From: QGON01 sp963691905
GTDB lineage: Bacteria > Pseudomonadota > Gammaproteobacteria > Chromatiales > Chromatiaceae
Length of the DNA: 64,000 nt
Reading direction: 5' to 3'
Assembly: GCA_963691905.1 (NCBI GenBank)
Contig: OY829894.1
Span: 372,001-436,000 of the forward strand
The notes under the pieces are model-generated. The model worked only from the letters and a program-made list of their open reading frames with translations, made no database searches and was not told the origin of the DNA. The translations under genes and the position numbers were made by a program. Shown here one piece after another: positions 33,636-42,208 of the stretch (position 1 is its first letter; each line of letters starts with the position of its first letter).

Positions 33636-35012
33636 GTGGCACAGGGAATAAAGAAGAACAGTAAATCGGTCTACGTTTGCAGCGCTTGTGGAGGTTCCTT
33701 TCCCAAATGGGCGGGGCAGTGTTCCGACTGCAAGGCATGGAATGTTCTGGAAGAGATGGCAGTAGCGCCAAAAGGGCCGGGCAGTGGCCGTTTTGCAGGC
33801 TATTCCGGCGAAGTGAGTCCTGAGATATACACCCTTGCCGCAGTGCAGGCGAACCAGGATATCCGTGTCCCTTCAGGCAGCAAAGAGCTGGACCGGGTGC
33901 TTGGCGGAGGATTGGTTTACGGTTCGGTGATACTGCTGGGGGGAGACCCGGGTATCGGTAAATCCACGCTCCTTATCCAGACCCTGGCGCAGCTCTCGGT
34001 CTCCATGCAGACGCTCTACGTTTCCGGGGAGGAGTCGCCTCGCCAGATCGCCCTGCGGGCGCAGCGTCTGGGGCTGCCGGTGGATGAACTTCGCCTGCTG
34101 CCGGAGACTTGCGTGGAGCGGATTGTCGCCTCTGCGGTGAAGGAGAAACCGGCAGTTTTGGTGGTCGACTCGATTCAGACCATGTTTACTGAGCAGCTGC
34201 AGTCCGCTCCGGGTTCGGTTTCCCAGGTCAGAGAGGCTACTGCGCAACTGGTCCACTTCGCCAAGCGAAGCGGTACTGCGGTTTTTCTGGTTGGACATGT
34301 CACCAAGGAAGGCAATCTGGCAGGTCCCAGGGTACTGGAGCACATGGTGGATACCGTGCTCTATTTTGAAGGTGAAGCGGGCAGTCAGTTCCGCCTCATC
34401 CGTACGATCAAAAACCGTTTCGGCGCGGTCAACGAACTGGGTGTGTTTGCCATGACCGAGCGGGGTCTGAAAGAGGTGAGCAACCCCTCGGCGATCTTCC
34501 TCTCCCGACATACCGAAGCGGTGCCCGGCAGTGTGATTCTGGTGACCCGGGAGGGCACCCGGCCGCTGCTGGTGGAGGCGCAGGCACTGGTGGATGAGAG
34601 TCCGCTGGCCAACCCCCGGCGAGTTACCCTGGGCCTGGAACAGAACCGCCTCTCCATGCTGCTCGCAGTACTGCATCGGCATTGTGGCATCAGCATGTTT
34701 GATCAGGATGTCTATGTGAACGTGGTTGGTGGAGTGCGTATCACCGAGACTGCGGCGGATCTGGCGGTATTGCTGGCGGTGCTTTCCAGTTTTCGTGGCA
34801 ATTCATTGGAGACAGGTCTGGTGACCTTTGGTGAAGTCGGATTGACTGGCGAGATACGGCCGGTGCCAAATGGTCAGGAGCGCCTGCGGGAAGCGGCCAA
34901 GCACGGTTTCAAAAGGGCAATCGTACCCAAAGCCAACGTGCCGAAACAGTTGGTCAAGGGGATTGAAGTCGTACCGGTGGAGCGTCTTTCTGAGGTGCTC
35001 GATGCAATCTAA
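33636..35012 (+). CDS. radA: DNA repair protein RadA
   Basis: A 458-residue branch-migration helicase of the RecA family. It has an N-terminal C4 zinc finger (YVCSACGGSFPKWAGQCSDC), Walker A GDPGIGKST, the RadA-specific KNRFG motif and a C-terminal Lon-like domain with TFGEVGLTGEIRPV. It starts at GTG, 2 bp after alr, so the two are probably translated together. The function is recombination and repair. Confidence 0.96.
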   Translation: MAQGIKKNSKSVYVCSACGGSFPKWAGQCSDCKAWNVLEEMAVAPKGPGSGRFAGYSGEVSPEIYTLAAVQANQDIRVPSGSKELDRVLGGGLVYGSVILLGGDPGIGKSTLLIQTLAQLSVSMQTLYVSGEESPRQIALRAQRLGLPVDELRLLPETCVERIVASAVKEKPAVLVVDSIQTMFTEQLQSAPGSVSQVREATAQLVHFAKRSGTAVFLVGHVTKEGNLAGPRVLEHMVDTVLYFEGEAGSQFRLIRTIKNRFGAVNELGVFAMTERGLKEVSNPSAIFLSRHTEAVPGSVILVTREGTRPLLVEAQALVDESPLANPRRVTLGLEQNRLSMLLAVLHRHCGISMFDQDVYVNVVGGVRITETAADLAVLLAVLSSFRGNSLETGLVTFGEVGLTGEIRPVPNGQERLREAAKHGFKRAIVPKANVPKQLVKGIEVVPVERLSEVLDAI

Positions 35013-35020
35013 ACCTCTTT

Positions 35021-35108
35021 ATAACTTAAGTTTCGGAGTTTGTGGTGATGGCTGGCCTGGGGTGCGGTATCTCTAAATGTGGCGAACGTAGGGTGAGCCG
35101 CGCGCACC
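35021..35108 (+). repeat. 88-bp diverged intergenic repeat, copy A
   Basis: Aligns without internal gaps to 40252-40339 at roughly 70% identity by eye, sharing blocks such as TGGGGTG and GCGCACC. It lies just upstream of a polysaccharide-related SGNH gene; the second copy is upstream of flrA. The end resembles a REP-type GTAGGGTG...GCGCACC element. Confidence 0.6.
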
Positions 35109-35188
35109 ATGATTGCTTGCAGCGGGATAGTTTATTACGGATAATTTCCCGCTTTCTTTAGCCGTAGACGTATCACCAAGGGGTTTTC

Positions 35189-36343
35189 ATGCGAAGTTTT
35201 TTCAAGAATGTGCTTGCACTGGCGATTGGGATTGGAATCTCCCTTCTTGTGCTTGAAGGGGTTCTGCGTACTACGCACCTGTTGGACGCGCATACCGGCT
35301 ATTCTGAACCGCATCCCCTCTATGGCTGGAAATTTGCGGCCGGCCGTGACTACTGGGCCGAACTGGAGGGTGGCCACGCGGAAGGTGTAATCAACAGCTA
35401 TGGCTGGCGTGACAGGGAGTGGCAGAAAGAGAAAGGCGATGGCGTCTATCGTGTTGCCATAGTGGGGGACAGTTTTGTGGAAGCGCTGCAGGTGGAGGAA
35501 GAGGTAACTTTCACCAGGGTGGCGGAGCAGCTGCTGAATGATGAAGGCCAAAAAGTCGAGTTGATGAACTTCGGTCGTTCCGGAGCCACCACGACAGAGG
35601 AATTTCTCTTTATTCGTGAAGAGGTCATGGATTTCAAGCCCGATCTGGTTGTCGTTGTGTTTTTTCCCTATAACGACATCCGGGATATGGACCCTGGTTT
35701 GACCCATGACAATATACGGCCATTTGCCACCTTTGATGCAACTGGTAATCTGACAATAGATACTTCTTTTACAGAGACCAGAAGTTACGCTTTGAAATCG
35801 GCAATTAACCCGATAAAGCAGTCATCGGCACTGGTTAGCTTGATGGCTACACAGTACAACCAGTTGAAAGGCGCATTTTCCAAGAAGGCCAAGAGTGGCG
35901 ATGTTAGCAGCCAGGAAGAGTTGCTGGTGAAGAAAGGTTTTCTGAGCCTTGCCACAGATACCCCAGTTCCTGATTTTGAAAGGGCCTACGCGCTCAATAA
36001 ACGCATGCTGCTCGAGATCAAGATGCTTGTCGAAAAGGGTGGCGCAAAGTTTATGCTGATGAACCTTCCCTTTGCAACCCTGAAACCAGAGATCGAAGCG
36101 GATTATAAACGGGTGGACGATACATTCGACCACACCTATTTCGATAAGGATCTTGGAAAGTTTGCTCAGGATGAGGGGATCGATTTTCTCCCGCTGGAGG
36201 ATTCATTTCGTGCTTTTTGGCAAGCCAATGATCTGGATATACTACCTGGTCATTTCAATGACGTTGGTCATCAATTAGCCGGGAAATTGCTTGCAGAAGC
36301 AATAAAATCCGTGAAAGTTCGCTCAACGGTTAAAGATCACTAA
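35189..36343 (+). CDS. SGNH/GDSL hydrolase-like membrane-anchored protein
   Basis: A 384-residue protein with an N-terminal signal-anchor (about residues 7-27) and an SGNH domain: IVGDSF (Ser95), GRSGATT (Gly132), FFPYNDIRD (Asn162) and GHFNDVGH (Asp358, His361). An internal charged/helical insertion lies between about residues 210 and 260. Genes of this type often sit next to carbamoyltransferase/SxtJ/DUF5989 trios. Here it converges on cassette copy 2, while copy 1 has no such neighbour immediately downstream. A role in surface glycan acylation is an inference. Confidence 0.75.
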   Translation: MRSFFKNVLALAIGIGISLLVLEGVLRTTHLLDAHTGYSEPHPLYGWKFAAGRDYWAELEGGHAEGVINSYGWRDREWQKEKGDGVYRVAIVGDSFVEALQVEEEVTFTRVAEQLLNDEGQKVELMNFGRSGATTTEEFLFIREEVMDFKPDLVVVVFFPYNDIRDMDPGLTHDNIRPFATFDATGNLTIDTSFTETRSYALKSAINPIKQSSALVSLMATQYNQLKGAFSKKAKSGDVSSQEELLVKKGFLSLATDTPVPDFERAYALNKRMLLEIKMLVEKGGAKFMLMNLPFATLKPEIEADYKRVDDTFDHTYFDKDLGKFAQDEGIDFLPLEDSFRAFWQANDLDILPGHFNDVGHQLAGKLLAEAIKSVKVRSTVKDH

Positions 36344-36384
36344 TCCCCGCCCAGTCTTTCGTTCTCTGATTCCAACGAACACTT

Positions 36385-36427
36385 CAGTTAAATCACCTCC
36401 CCAGCCTTGCTGGAGGTGATTTAACTG
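36385..36427 (+). terminator. 16-bp perfect inverted repeat after the SGNH gene
   Basis: CAGTTAAATCACCTCC (36385-36400) and GGAGGTGATTTAACTG (36412-36427) form a long stem with an 11-nt loop. It serves the converging SGNH gene and cassette copy 2 and ends 49 bp before the 2.4-kb repeat. Confidence 0.7.
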
Positions 36428-36481
36428 TTGATCATGCACGGAGCGTGGGTCACCCCCCGGACTCGGTGCAGCATCAGCGGT

Positions 36482-36634
36482 TTAAAAGAGGGTATAGATG
36501 AAAGGTGCGACGGCAGATCCCTGAGACAGCACCACCAGAGCGCCAAGCAGCAGCATGATGATGATGATGGGGGCAAGCCAGAACTTCTTGCGCTCTTTCA
36601 TAAAACCGAAGAGGTCTTTGATTAGGTCGATCAT
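36482..36634 (-). CDS. DUF5989 (SxtK-like) small membrane protein, copy 2
   Basis: Identical in sequence to the 50-residue protein at 15422-15574: amphipathic basic start, one membrane helix, PFIYTLF end. It overlaps the SxtJ-like stop by one base. In this copy a convergent SGNH hydrolase gene lies beyond it, which restores the four-gene neighbourhood usual for these trios, though on the opposite strand. Confidence 0.8.
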   Translation of the reverse strand: MIDLIKDLFGFMKERKKFWLAPIIIIMLLLGALVVLSQGSAVAPFIYTLF

Positions 36635-37038
36635 TAGTAGGGGTTCTCCAAGCTCTTTTTGTCGGGCGTGTGGCTGTCGATCCGGTAGGACTTGGCCTCC
36701 GCATCGTACTTGCGCCGCATGGGGTCATTGAACAGCCGCATGACCAAGCCTGCCGGGAAGAAAACCAGGAAAAAAACGATGCCGAGGACCAGTGGCGTGG
36801 TGATCTTGCTCATCATCAGGCCGAACTTCATCCACACCTTGTAGACGGGGCCTAGCGAGTTGGGGGCCAGCAGCGCCCAGACAGCCAATATCCCAGCCAG
36901 AACCCAGGGCCAAAGCGGGATACTGATATCCAGCAGCCAGGGGAAGAAGAGACCGAAGATGACTGCGATGATGCCGCCCGTTACCAGGCCGAATTCCCGC
37001 AGTCCTTTTTTGTCGAGTTCAGGTATTGTGTGTTCCAT
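36634..37038 (-). CDS. SxtJ-family membrane protein, copy 2
   Basis: 134 residues, identical to the copy at 15574-15978, with three membrane helices and the DPMRRKYD tail. It lies 9 bp after the carbamoyltransferase stop. Identity at both protein and DNA level implies very recent duplication or continuing gene conversion. Confidence 0.82.
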   Translation of the reverse strand: MEHTIPELDKKGLREFGLVTGGIIAVIFGLFFPWLLDISIPLWPWVLAGILAVWALLAPNSLGPVYKVWMKFGLMMSKITTPLVLGIVFFLVFFPAGLVMRLFNDPMRRKYDAEAKSYRIDSHTPDKKSLENPY

Positions 37039-37047
37039 TGTTACAGA

Positions 37048-38895
37048 TCAATCCAGTTCGAATTCGTCTTTCCAGGAGTCGTCTTTTTCCCACTTGGGCT
37101 GTTCCGACTTGGACATCAGGTGGTTTTCAATCACCAGATAGTCCATCTCGGTGCGCATAAAACAGCGGTAGGCATCCTCCGGCGTACAGACGATGGGTTC
37201 GCCACGGACGTTGAACGACGTGTTGATGACTATCGGGCAATCCGTCTTCGACTCGAAGCTCTTGATCAGATCGTAATAGCGCGGGTTGGTCTCCGGATGT
37301 ACGGTCTGCAGACGTGCGGAATAATCCACATGGGTGATGGAGGGAATCTCAGAGCGCGGCACGTTGAGTTTTTCGATGCCGAACAGCTGCTGCTGTTCCT
37401 CGCTCATCGGGATGCGCTTATCCTCGTGCACCGGCGCCACGATCAGCATATAGGGACTGACGTGTTTGTCGCTGTCGAACTCAAAGAACTCCGAGACGCG
37501 GTCGTGGGCCACAGAGGGGGCAAAAGGGCGGAACGACTCGCGATACTTGATCTTGAGATTCATCACCGACTGCATCTTCTTGCTGCGGGGGTCGCCGATG
37601 ATAGAGCGTCCGCCGAGGGCGCGAGGTCCGAACTCCATGCGGCCCTGCATCCAGCCGACCACATTTTCGCTGTCCAGTATTCCGGCCAGTTTGGGCATCA
37701 GCTCGCTGTCATCCAGACGTTCATACTTGGCGCCCACTGAATCCAGATAGGCGGTAATCTCATCGTCGGCGTAACGGGGACCCAGATAGGAGCCCTGCAT
37801 GCTGTCGTGCTTATCGACCGTGCGCTCGTTGTCCAGATACTCGTGCCAGACAGACATGGCGGCACCCAGGGCGCCGCCGGCATCGCCGGCTGCCGGCTGG
37901 ATCCAGATATCCTTGAACGGCCCTTCCCGCAACAGACGGCCATTGGAGACGCAGTTGAGTGCCACGCCGCCAGCCAGACAGAGGTAATCGGTCTGCAGCT
38001 CTTTGTGTGCTGTGTTGGCGAGTTTGAGCACGATCTCCTCGGTGACCACCTGGATGGAACGGGCGATATCCATCTCGCGCTGAGTCACCGGGGTCTCCGG
38101 AGTGCGGGGCGGTCCGCCAAACAGCTTGTCCATGTTTTCGTTGGTCATGGTCAGGCCGTTGGCATAGTTGAAATACTTCATATCCATGCGGAAGGTGCCG
38201 TCTTCCTTCACATCGAGCAGGTTGTCGAGGATCAGGTCGACATAGACGGGCTCACCGTAGGGCGCCAGTCCCATCAGCTTATATTCGCCGGAGTTGACCC
38301 TGAAGCCGGTAAAATAGGTGAAGGCGGAGTAGAGCAGACCGAGAGAGTGGGGGAAATCGATCTCCCACTGAGGCGTAAGTTTCTTGCCGTCACCGAGCCA
38401 GACCGTTGAAGTGGCCCATTCGCCGACGCCATCCAGACACATGACAGCGGCCTTTTCGAACGGGCTGGGATAGAAAGCGGAAGCGGCGTGGGACTGGTGG
38501 TGCTGGGTGAACAGCAGGCTGGGGATCTCAGTGGGTTTGCACTCCCCGATCTTCGCCAGTTCCTTCTTGAGAAGATCCTTGAGGAAGAGTTTTTCCCGCA
38601 GCCAGACGGGCATAGCCGCGGCGAAAGAGCGAAAGCCGCTGGGGGCGTATGCGAGATAGGTCTCGAGCAGACGCTCGAACTTGATCAGGGGTTTGTCGTA
38701 GAAGACCACATGATCGACATCGTCGAGGGAGAGGCCCGCATGGTCGAGGCAGAAGCGAACCGCGTGCTGCGGGAACCGCTCGTCATGCTTCTTGCGCGAG
38801 AAACGCTCTTCCTGGGCGGCAGCGGTGACTTTTCCGTCTTGGACCAAGGCCGCCGCGCTATCGTGATAAAACGCTGAAATTCCTAAAATGTTCAT
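37048..38895 (-). CDS. NodU/CmcH (SxtI-like) carbamoyltransferase, copy 2
   Basis: 615 residues, the same protein as copy 1; the only two DNA differences are silent (Ser AGT/AGC and Leu CTG/TTG). It has the same HHQSHAASAF and GPRALGGRS motifs. The upstream region differs from copy 1 beyond 12 bp before the ATG, so expression may be controlled separately. Acceptor unknown; surface polysaccharide or another secreted glycan is the best guess. Confidence 0.92.
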   Translation of the reverse strand: MNILGISAFYHDSAAALVQDGKVTAAAQEERFSRKKHDERFPQHAVRFCLDHAGLSLDDVDHVVFYDKPLIKFERLLETYLAYAPSGFRSFAAAMPVWLREKLFLKDLLKKELAKIGECKPTEIPSLLFTQHHQSHAASAFYPSPFEKAAVMCLDGVGEWATSTVWLGDGKKLTPQWEIDFPHSLGLLYSAFTYFTGFRVNSGEYKLMGLAPYGEPVYVDLILDNLLDVKEDGTFRMDMKYFNYANGLTMTNENMDKLFGGPPRTPETPVTQREMDIARSIQVVTEEIVLKLANTAHKELQTDYLCLAGGVALNCVSNGRLLREGPFKDIWIQPAAGDAGGALGAAMSVWHEYLDNERTVDKHDSMQGSYLGPRYADDEITAYLDSVGAKYERLDDSELMPKLAGILDSENVVGWMQGRMEFGPRALGGRSIIGDPRSKKMQSVMNLKIKYRESFRPFAPSVAHDRVSEFFEFDSDKHVSPYMLIVAPVHEDKRIPMSEEQQQLFGIEKLNVPRSEIPSITHVDYSARLQTVHPETNPRYYDLIKSFESKTDCPIVINTSFNVRGEPIVCTPEDAYRCFMRTEMDYLVIENHLMSKSEQPKWEKDDSWKDEFELD

Positions 38896-39033
38896 TCCCG
38901 AACTCTAGTGTTTGGTCAGTAAGACCCAGTGAAATGGTTGGGCTTGGTTGCGTGATCCATGTTACACCAACGAAGCCGTTACCATGATAGCGTGCAATCT
39001 ATGTATTACTTTAAGTTCAGGCAACTATATAAC

Positions 39034-39405
39034 TTAAGCCAGCGCCTCCAATTCCCTTTCGAGCAGCTCTGCATCGCCGGTGTTGAGTTCGACCAGGCGT
39101 CGAAGATGGGTGATGCTCTCCATATCGATGGTGTTGCAAAGAAAACCGATCGTGCCGTCCCCAATGTGTGCAAGACTGGCCTGCATCCTGATTCGCGTCT
39201 CCGTATCATCAAGCCTGATATCCAACTCAACGGACTGATCCGGTTGGCCGCTCCAATCAGGTGGGCAGACGACCAGAGCACCTTTTAACGACAGGTCCAG
39301 CAACGTCGTTTCAAATGATTTTTCGCCCTCTGATATGCGCATTGGCGCATCGAAAAGGACACGTCTGAAGCGGCGGCGCTCTTCCGGTTTTCCTGAAGTG
39401 GTCAT
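39034..39405 (-). CDS. PilZ-domain c-di-GMP-binding protein
   Basis: A 123-residue single-domain PilZ protein. The c-di-GMP-binding RxxxR lies in ERRRFRRVLF and the second motif is LLDLSLKGALV (D/NxSxxG). It likely links c-di-GMP to motility or surface behaviour. Its ATG overlaps the stop of the FHA gene by four bases, so both are one operon transcribed away from flrA. Confidence 0.9.
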   Translation of the reverse strand: MTTSGKPEERRRFRRVLFDAPMRISEGEKSFETTLLDLSLKGALVVCPPDWSGQPDQSVELDIRLDDTETRIRMQASLAHIGDGTIGFLCNTIDMESITHLRRLVELNTGDAELLERELEALA

Positions 39406-40100
39406 TGTGTCTGGCTCCCTGTTAGGTGAAATTGCATTTGGGTTCCGCCGACATGGATGAGGTCGCCATCCTGTAACAAACGTGATTCTTCCCCAATCTT
39501 TTCGTCATTGATACTGGGTGATACAGGACCTTCAAGATGGGAGAGGAAATAGCCGTCGTTGCGGAGAGCAATAATAGCGCAGTCGCTGCCGGCCCGCCCG
39601 ATACGGGTGAGATTATGATTCAATGGGATGATCCTGCCAATATGGTCGCCGCTCATGATCTGTAACATGCCTTCCTGCGGTAACGAGGAATCAGTAGTGG
39701 TAGCCGGGTCGATATTTCGAAAGATGTTCCAGATTTCATCCTTGTTCCCTGTCTTTTTCTCTTTCTCAGTGATATTGGCTGCTTCGGTACGCAGGTTCCC
39801 TCCCGGTTCGAGGGCGTCTTCGGCGTAGGAGAGGGTATGTTTGCCGATCTGAATGACATCCCCATGCACAAGATCGGTTGTTTCAACGACCTTATGATTG
39901 ATGAGAACCGGATGGTTTTTATCTTGCGCAATGAGATGCGAGCCTGTTTCATCCAATTTGATGAGTATTTGTTTTGGTGCCACTGCCAGGCTGTCGATGA
40001 AAAACGTGCAGTTGGTATCCCTGCCGATAAGGGTGTCACCTTGGGCAAGATGGTGGACATCGATGATACGGCCTTTGAAAGAGAGGGTTAGCTTGGGCAT
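39402..40100 (-). CDS. Tandem FHA-domain protein
   Basis: A 232-residue protein with two forkhead-associated domains. The first is at about residues 5-95 (DTLIGRDTNCTFFIDS, then HPVLINHKVVETTDLVHGDVIQIG); the second spans about 140-230 (LTRIGRAGSDCAII, then SHLEGPVSPSINDEKIG and LQDGDLIHVGG). The second lacks a standard SxxH and may be degenerate. FHA domains bind phosphothreonine. The ATG at 40100 (MPKLTLSFKG) is preferred to a GTG at 40112. It is coupled to the PilZ gene. Confidence 0.85.
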   Translation of the reverse strand: MPKLTLSFKGRIIDVHHLAQGDTLIGRDTNCTFFIDSLAVAPKQILIKLDETGSHLIAQDKNHPVLINHKVVETTDLVHGDVIQIGKHTLSYAEDALEPGGNLRTEAANITEKEKKTGNKDEIWNIFRNIDPATTTDSSLPQEGMLQIMSGDHIGRIIPLNHNLTRIGRAGSDCAIIALRNDGYFLSHLEGPVSPSINDEKIGEESRLLQDGDLIHVGGTQMQFHLTGSQTQ

Positions 40101-40250
40101 GGAATAACTCACTGCAATATACTGCGCTGGGGGATAGTAAAGAGTATTTTTCGGACGGTATCAACTACCTGAACTACTGTGAATCAACGTCTTTGGCTTT
40201 TTGATCTGCCCAGTTTGCCTTTAGCAGGGGCCACAGGCGGATCTGATTTC

Positions 40251-40339
40251 GTGAACTAGAGTTTTGGGATTCGTGGTAATGGTTGGCATGGGGTGTGGCT
40301 TTTCTGAATGTGACAAATATGGGGCGCAACCTGCGCACC
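40251..40339 (+). repeat. 88-bp diverged intergenic repeat, copy B
   Basis: Partner of 35021-35108 (about 70% identity). It lies within the 500-bp region between the FHA gene and flrA, about 115 bp upstream of the flrA promoter. Apart from this and the promoter, no other structure is evident between 40113 and 40617. Confidence 0.6.
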
Positions 40340-40452
40340 TCGATTACTCACACTTCGCCAACATTTGGATGATGCCGTTTGTTGGCGAATTGCACTTTAA
40401 AATTAACGAGATAACTCTTTATCCTAGTGGCGTTTCTTAGTGTGACATATTT

Positions 40453-40481
40453 TTGACATTCTACTGATTTACTGCTTAACT
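40453..40481 (+). promoter_or_regulatory. Sigma-70 promoter of flrA/fleQ
   Basis: A perfect TTGACA (40453-40458) and TTAACT (40476-40481) are separated by 17 bp, leaving a leader of about 130 nt before the flrA ATG. No sigma-54 element was seen here, as expected for the flagellar master regulator. Confidence 0.6.
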
Positions 40482-40617
40482 CTGCGTCAAAGGTTGGCAT
40501 CAAATTAAATTTGTGTCCGAATAATCAATAATCTGAATATTGTTGTATCTGGTGGCCGGTGATTTTCTGGCGGCAACTCAATAATTCATCAATTCATCTT
40601 AATGGGGTCTGAGTGTA

Positions 40618-42093
40618 ATGGGTGAAGCGGCGGAAAAACTAGCTCCTGCGTTTCCTCGACTCTGTGTCTATCTTGTTGATGAGGATCCCGAGCGGCGTAA
40701 ATATCTGGAGCATATTCTCAGTTTTCTGGACGGGAATGTTCTGTTCGCCAGTAACCCGGAGGATATCCATCAACATATCAAATCGGCAACCGAGGCATGC
40801 TCTGCTGTTTTGGTCGGTCCGGATCTGGATCGGGATACCCTCAGTAATTTTGCAAACAAGCTGAACGAATTGCATCCCGAGATTCCTCTCTTTCAGACTA
40901 TTTTGGATGAGAGTGAGTTGTGGCGAGGATTCGAAGGTTGTGAAAACGTTATTGGCTCGCTGAGTCTCCCCACGCAATACGACAGCCTGATGGGGTTGAT
41001 TCACAAGGCCCAGGTCTATCAGGAAGCGCACAAACAGGGTGAAGTCGTTGCGCGGCCGGTCGAACTGTTTCGTAGTCTATCCGGCAGTAGTCGTGCGACA
41101 CGGCAGGTCAATCGCATGATCGAGCAGGTGGCCGATTCTGATGCGACTGTCTTGATATTGGGTGAGTCGGGGACAGGTAAAGAGGTGGTGGCGCGAAAGC
41201 TTCATTTTCACTCCCACCGCCGGGGCAAGGCCTTTGTGCCGGTGAATTGCGGCGCGATCCCTGCCGATCTGCTGGAGAGCGAACTTTTTGGCCATGAAAA
41301 AGGGGCCTTTACCGGGGCAATCAGTGCCCGCAAGGGACGCTTCGAGATGGCCGAAAGCGGTACCCTGTTTCTTGATGAGATCGGTGACATGAGTATGCCG
41401 ATGCAGGTCAAGCTGTTGCGTGTTTTGCAGGAGCGTACTTTCGAGCGTGTCGGCAGCAATAAGACGTTACACGCGAATGTCCGCATCATTGCGGCGACCC
41501 ATCGCAATCTTGAGGAAGCGATTGAACAAGGCAGATTTCGTGAAGATCTTTTCTATCGTCTGAATGTATTCCCCATAGAAATGCCACCACTAAGGGATCG
41601 GGTGGAGGATATACCGGTACTGGTCAACGATCTGATTCATCGTATAGAGAATGAGAAGCGAGGGTCGGTACGTTTGACTCCCGCAGCTGTTGCGGCCCTG
41701 AGTCACTATCGATGGCCTGGAAATGTCAGGGAATTGGCGAATCTGATAGAACGGTTGGCAATTCTCTATCCCTATGGGGTAGTCGACGTGGGCGACCTGC
41801 CGGACAAATTCCGGCCTGCGGGTGGGGTGCTCGATACGGTGCAGCTGCCCGAAGTGACAATCCCTGGAGATGAGCCAGACACCACGCTGCATGCACCACG
41901 GCTGCCTAACGACGGCATCGATCTCAAGGCCCATCTTGGCAACCTGGAGCAGAGTCTGATCCAGCAAGCCCTCGAAGAGTCGGGTGGTGTCGTCGCGCAT
42001 GCAGCCAAGCGACTCCACATGCGTCGCACGACATTGGTGGAAAAACTGCGCAAATATGGCCTTCAACGCCAGCATGAGTCGACGGGAATTTGA
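40618..42093 (+). CDS. flrA: Sigma-54-dependent flagellar master regulator FlrA/FleQ
   Basis: A 491-residue activator. The N-terminal FleQ-type receiver-like domain (about 1-130) has YLVDEDPERRKYLE but no clear phosphoacceptor pattern, as in FleQ. The AAA+ domain has Walker A GESGTGKE and the sigma-54 contact loop GAFTGA (in GHEKGAFTGAI), then an arginine-rich FREDLFYRLNVFP. The C-terminus has a Fis-type HTH (AAKRLHMRRTTLVEKLRKYGL). Homologues respond to c-di-GMP and start the flagellar cascade. The adjacent PilZ gene also reads c-di-GMP. Confidence 0.93.
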   Translation: MGEAAEKLAPAFPRLCVYLVDEDPERRKYLEHILSFLDGNVLFASNPEDIHQHIKSATEACSAVLVGPDLDRDTLSNFANKLNELHPEIPLFQTILDESELWRGFEGCENVIGSLSLPTQYDSLMGLIHKAQVYQEAHKQGEVVARPVELFRSLSGSSRATRQVNRMIEQVADSDATVLILGESGTGKEVVARKLHFHSHRRGKAFVPVNCGAIPADLLESELFGHEKGAFTGAISARKGRFEMAESGTLFLDEIGDMSMPMQVKLLRVLQERTFERVGSNKTLHANVRIIAATHRNLEEAIEQGRFREDLFYRLNVFPIEMPPLRDRVEDIPVLVNDLIHRIENEKRGSVRLTPAAVAALSHYRWPGNVRELANLIERLAILYPYGVVDVGDLPDKFRPAGGVLDTVQLPEVTIPGDEPDTTLHAPRLPNDGIDLKAHLGNLEQSLIQQALEESGGVVAHAAKRLHMRRTTLVEKLRKYGLQRQHESTGI

Positions 42094-42145
42094 CGTTCCT
42101 TGATGATGGAATCTGCAACTTGTTGAAATATATCAAATAATAAAA

Positions 42146-42162
42146 TAGGCACGGTTGTTGCT
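42146..42162 (+). promoter_or_regulatory. Sigma-54 promoter of flrBC
   Basis: TAGGCACGGTTGTTGCT matches the sigma-54 consensus TTGGCACGN4TTGCW at every position but one, with GG and GC at the correct 12-bp spacing. It lies 47 bp before the flrB ATG and is the expected target of FlrA. Confidence 0.88.
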
Positions 42163-42208
42163 CTGTATCTGGGTGTCAAGATGACATTCAACTGCAGAGA
42201 CATAAAAC

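Larger units (their letters stand above)
36476..38907. repeat. 2,432-bp direct repeat, copy 2 (carbamoyltransferase cassette)
   Basis: Second copy of 15416-17847, shifted by exactly 21,060 bp and in the same orientation. Recombination between the copies could delete the whole rRNA-free 21-kb interval, which contains essential genes (rpsF, rpsR, rplI, dnaB, alr, murI), so such deletions should be lethal. Confidence 0.95.

Noticed and set aside
40018..40030. GCCGATAA sequence inside the FHA gene
   Set aside because: No TAAA-like -35 element at the right distance and no suitable gene downstream.
40113..40617. Sigma-54 promoter for flrA
   Set aside because: No GG-N10-GC pair with consensus flanks; the TTGACA/TTAACT pair is a better fit.
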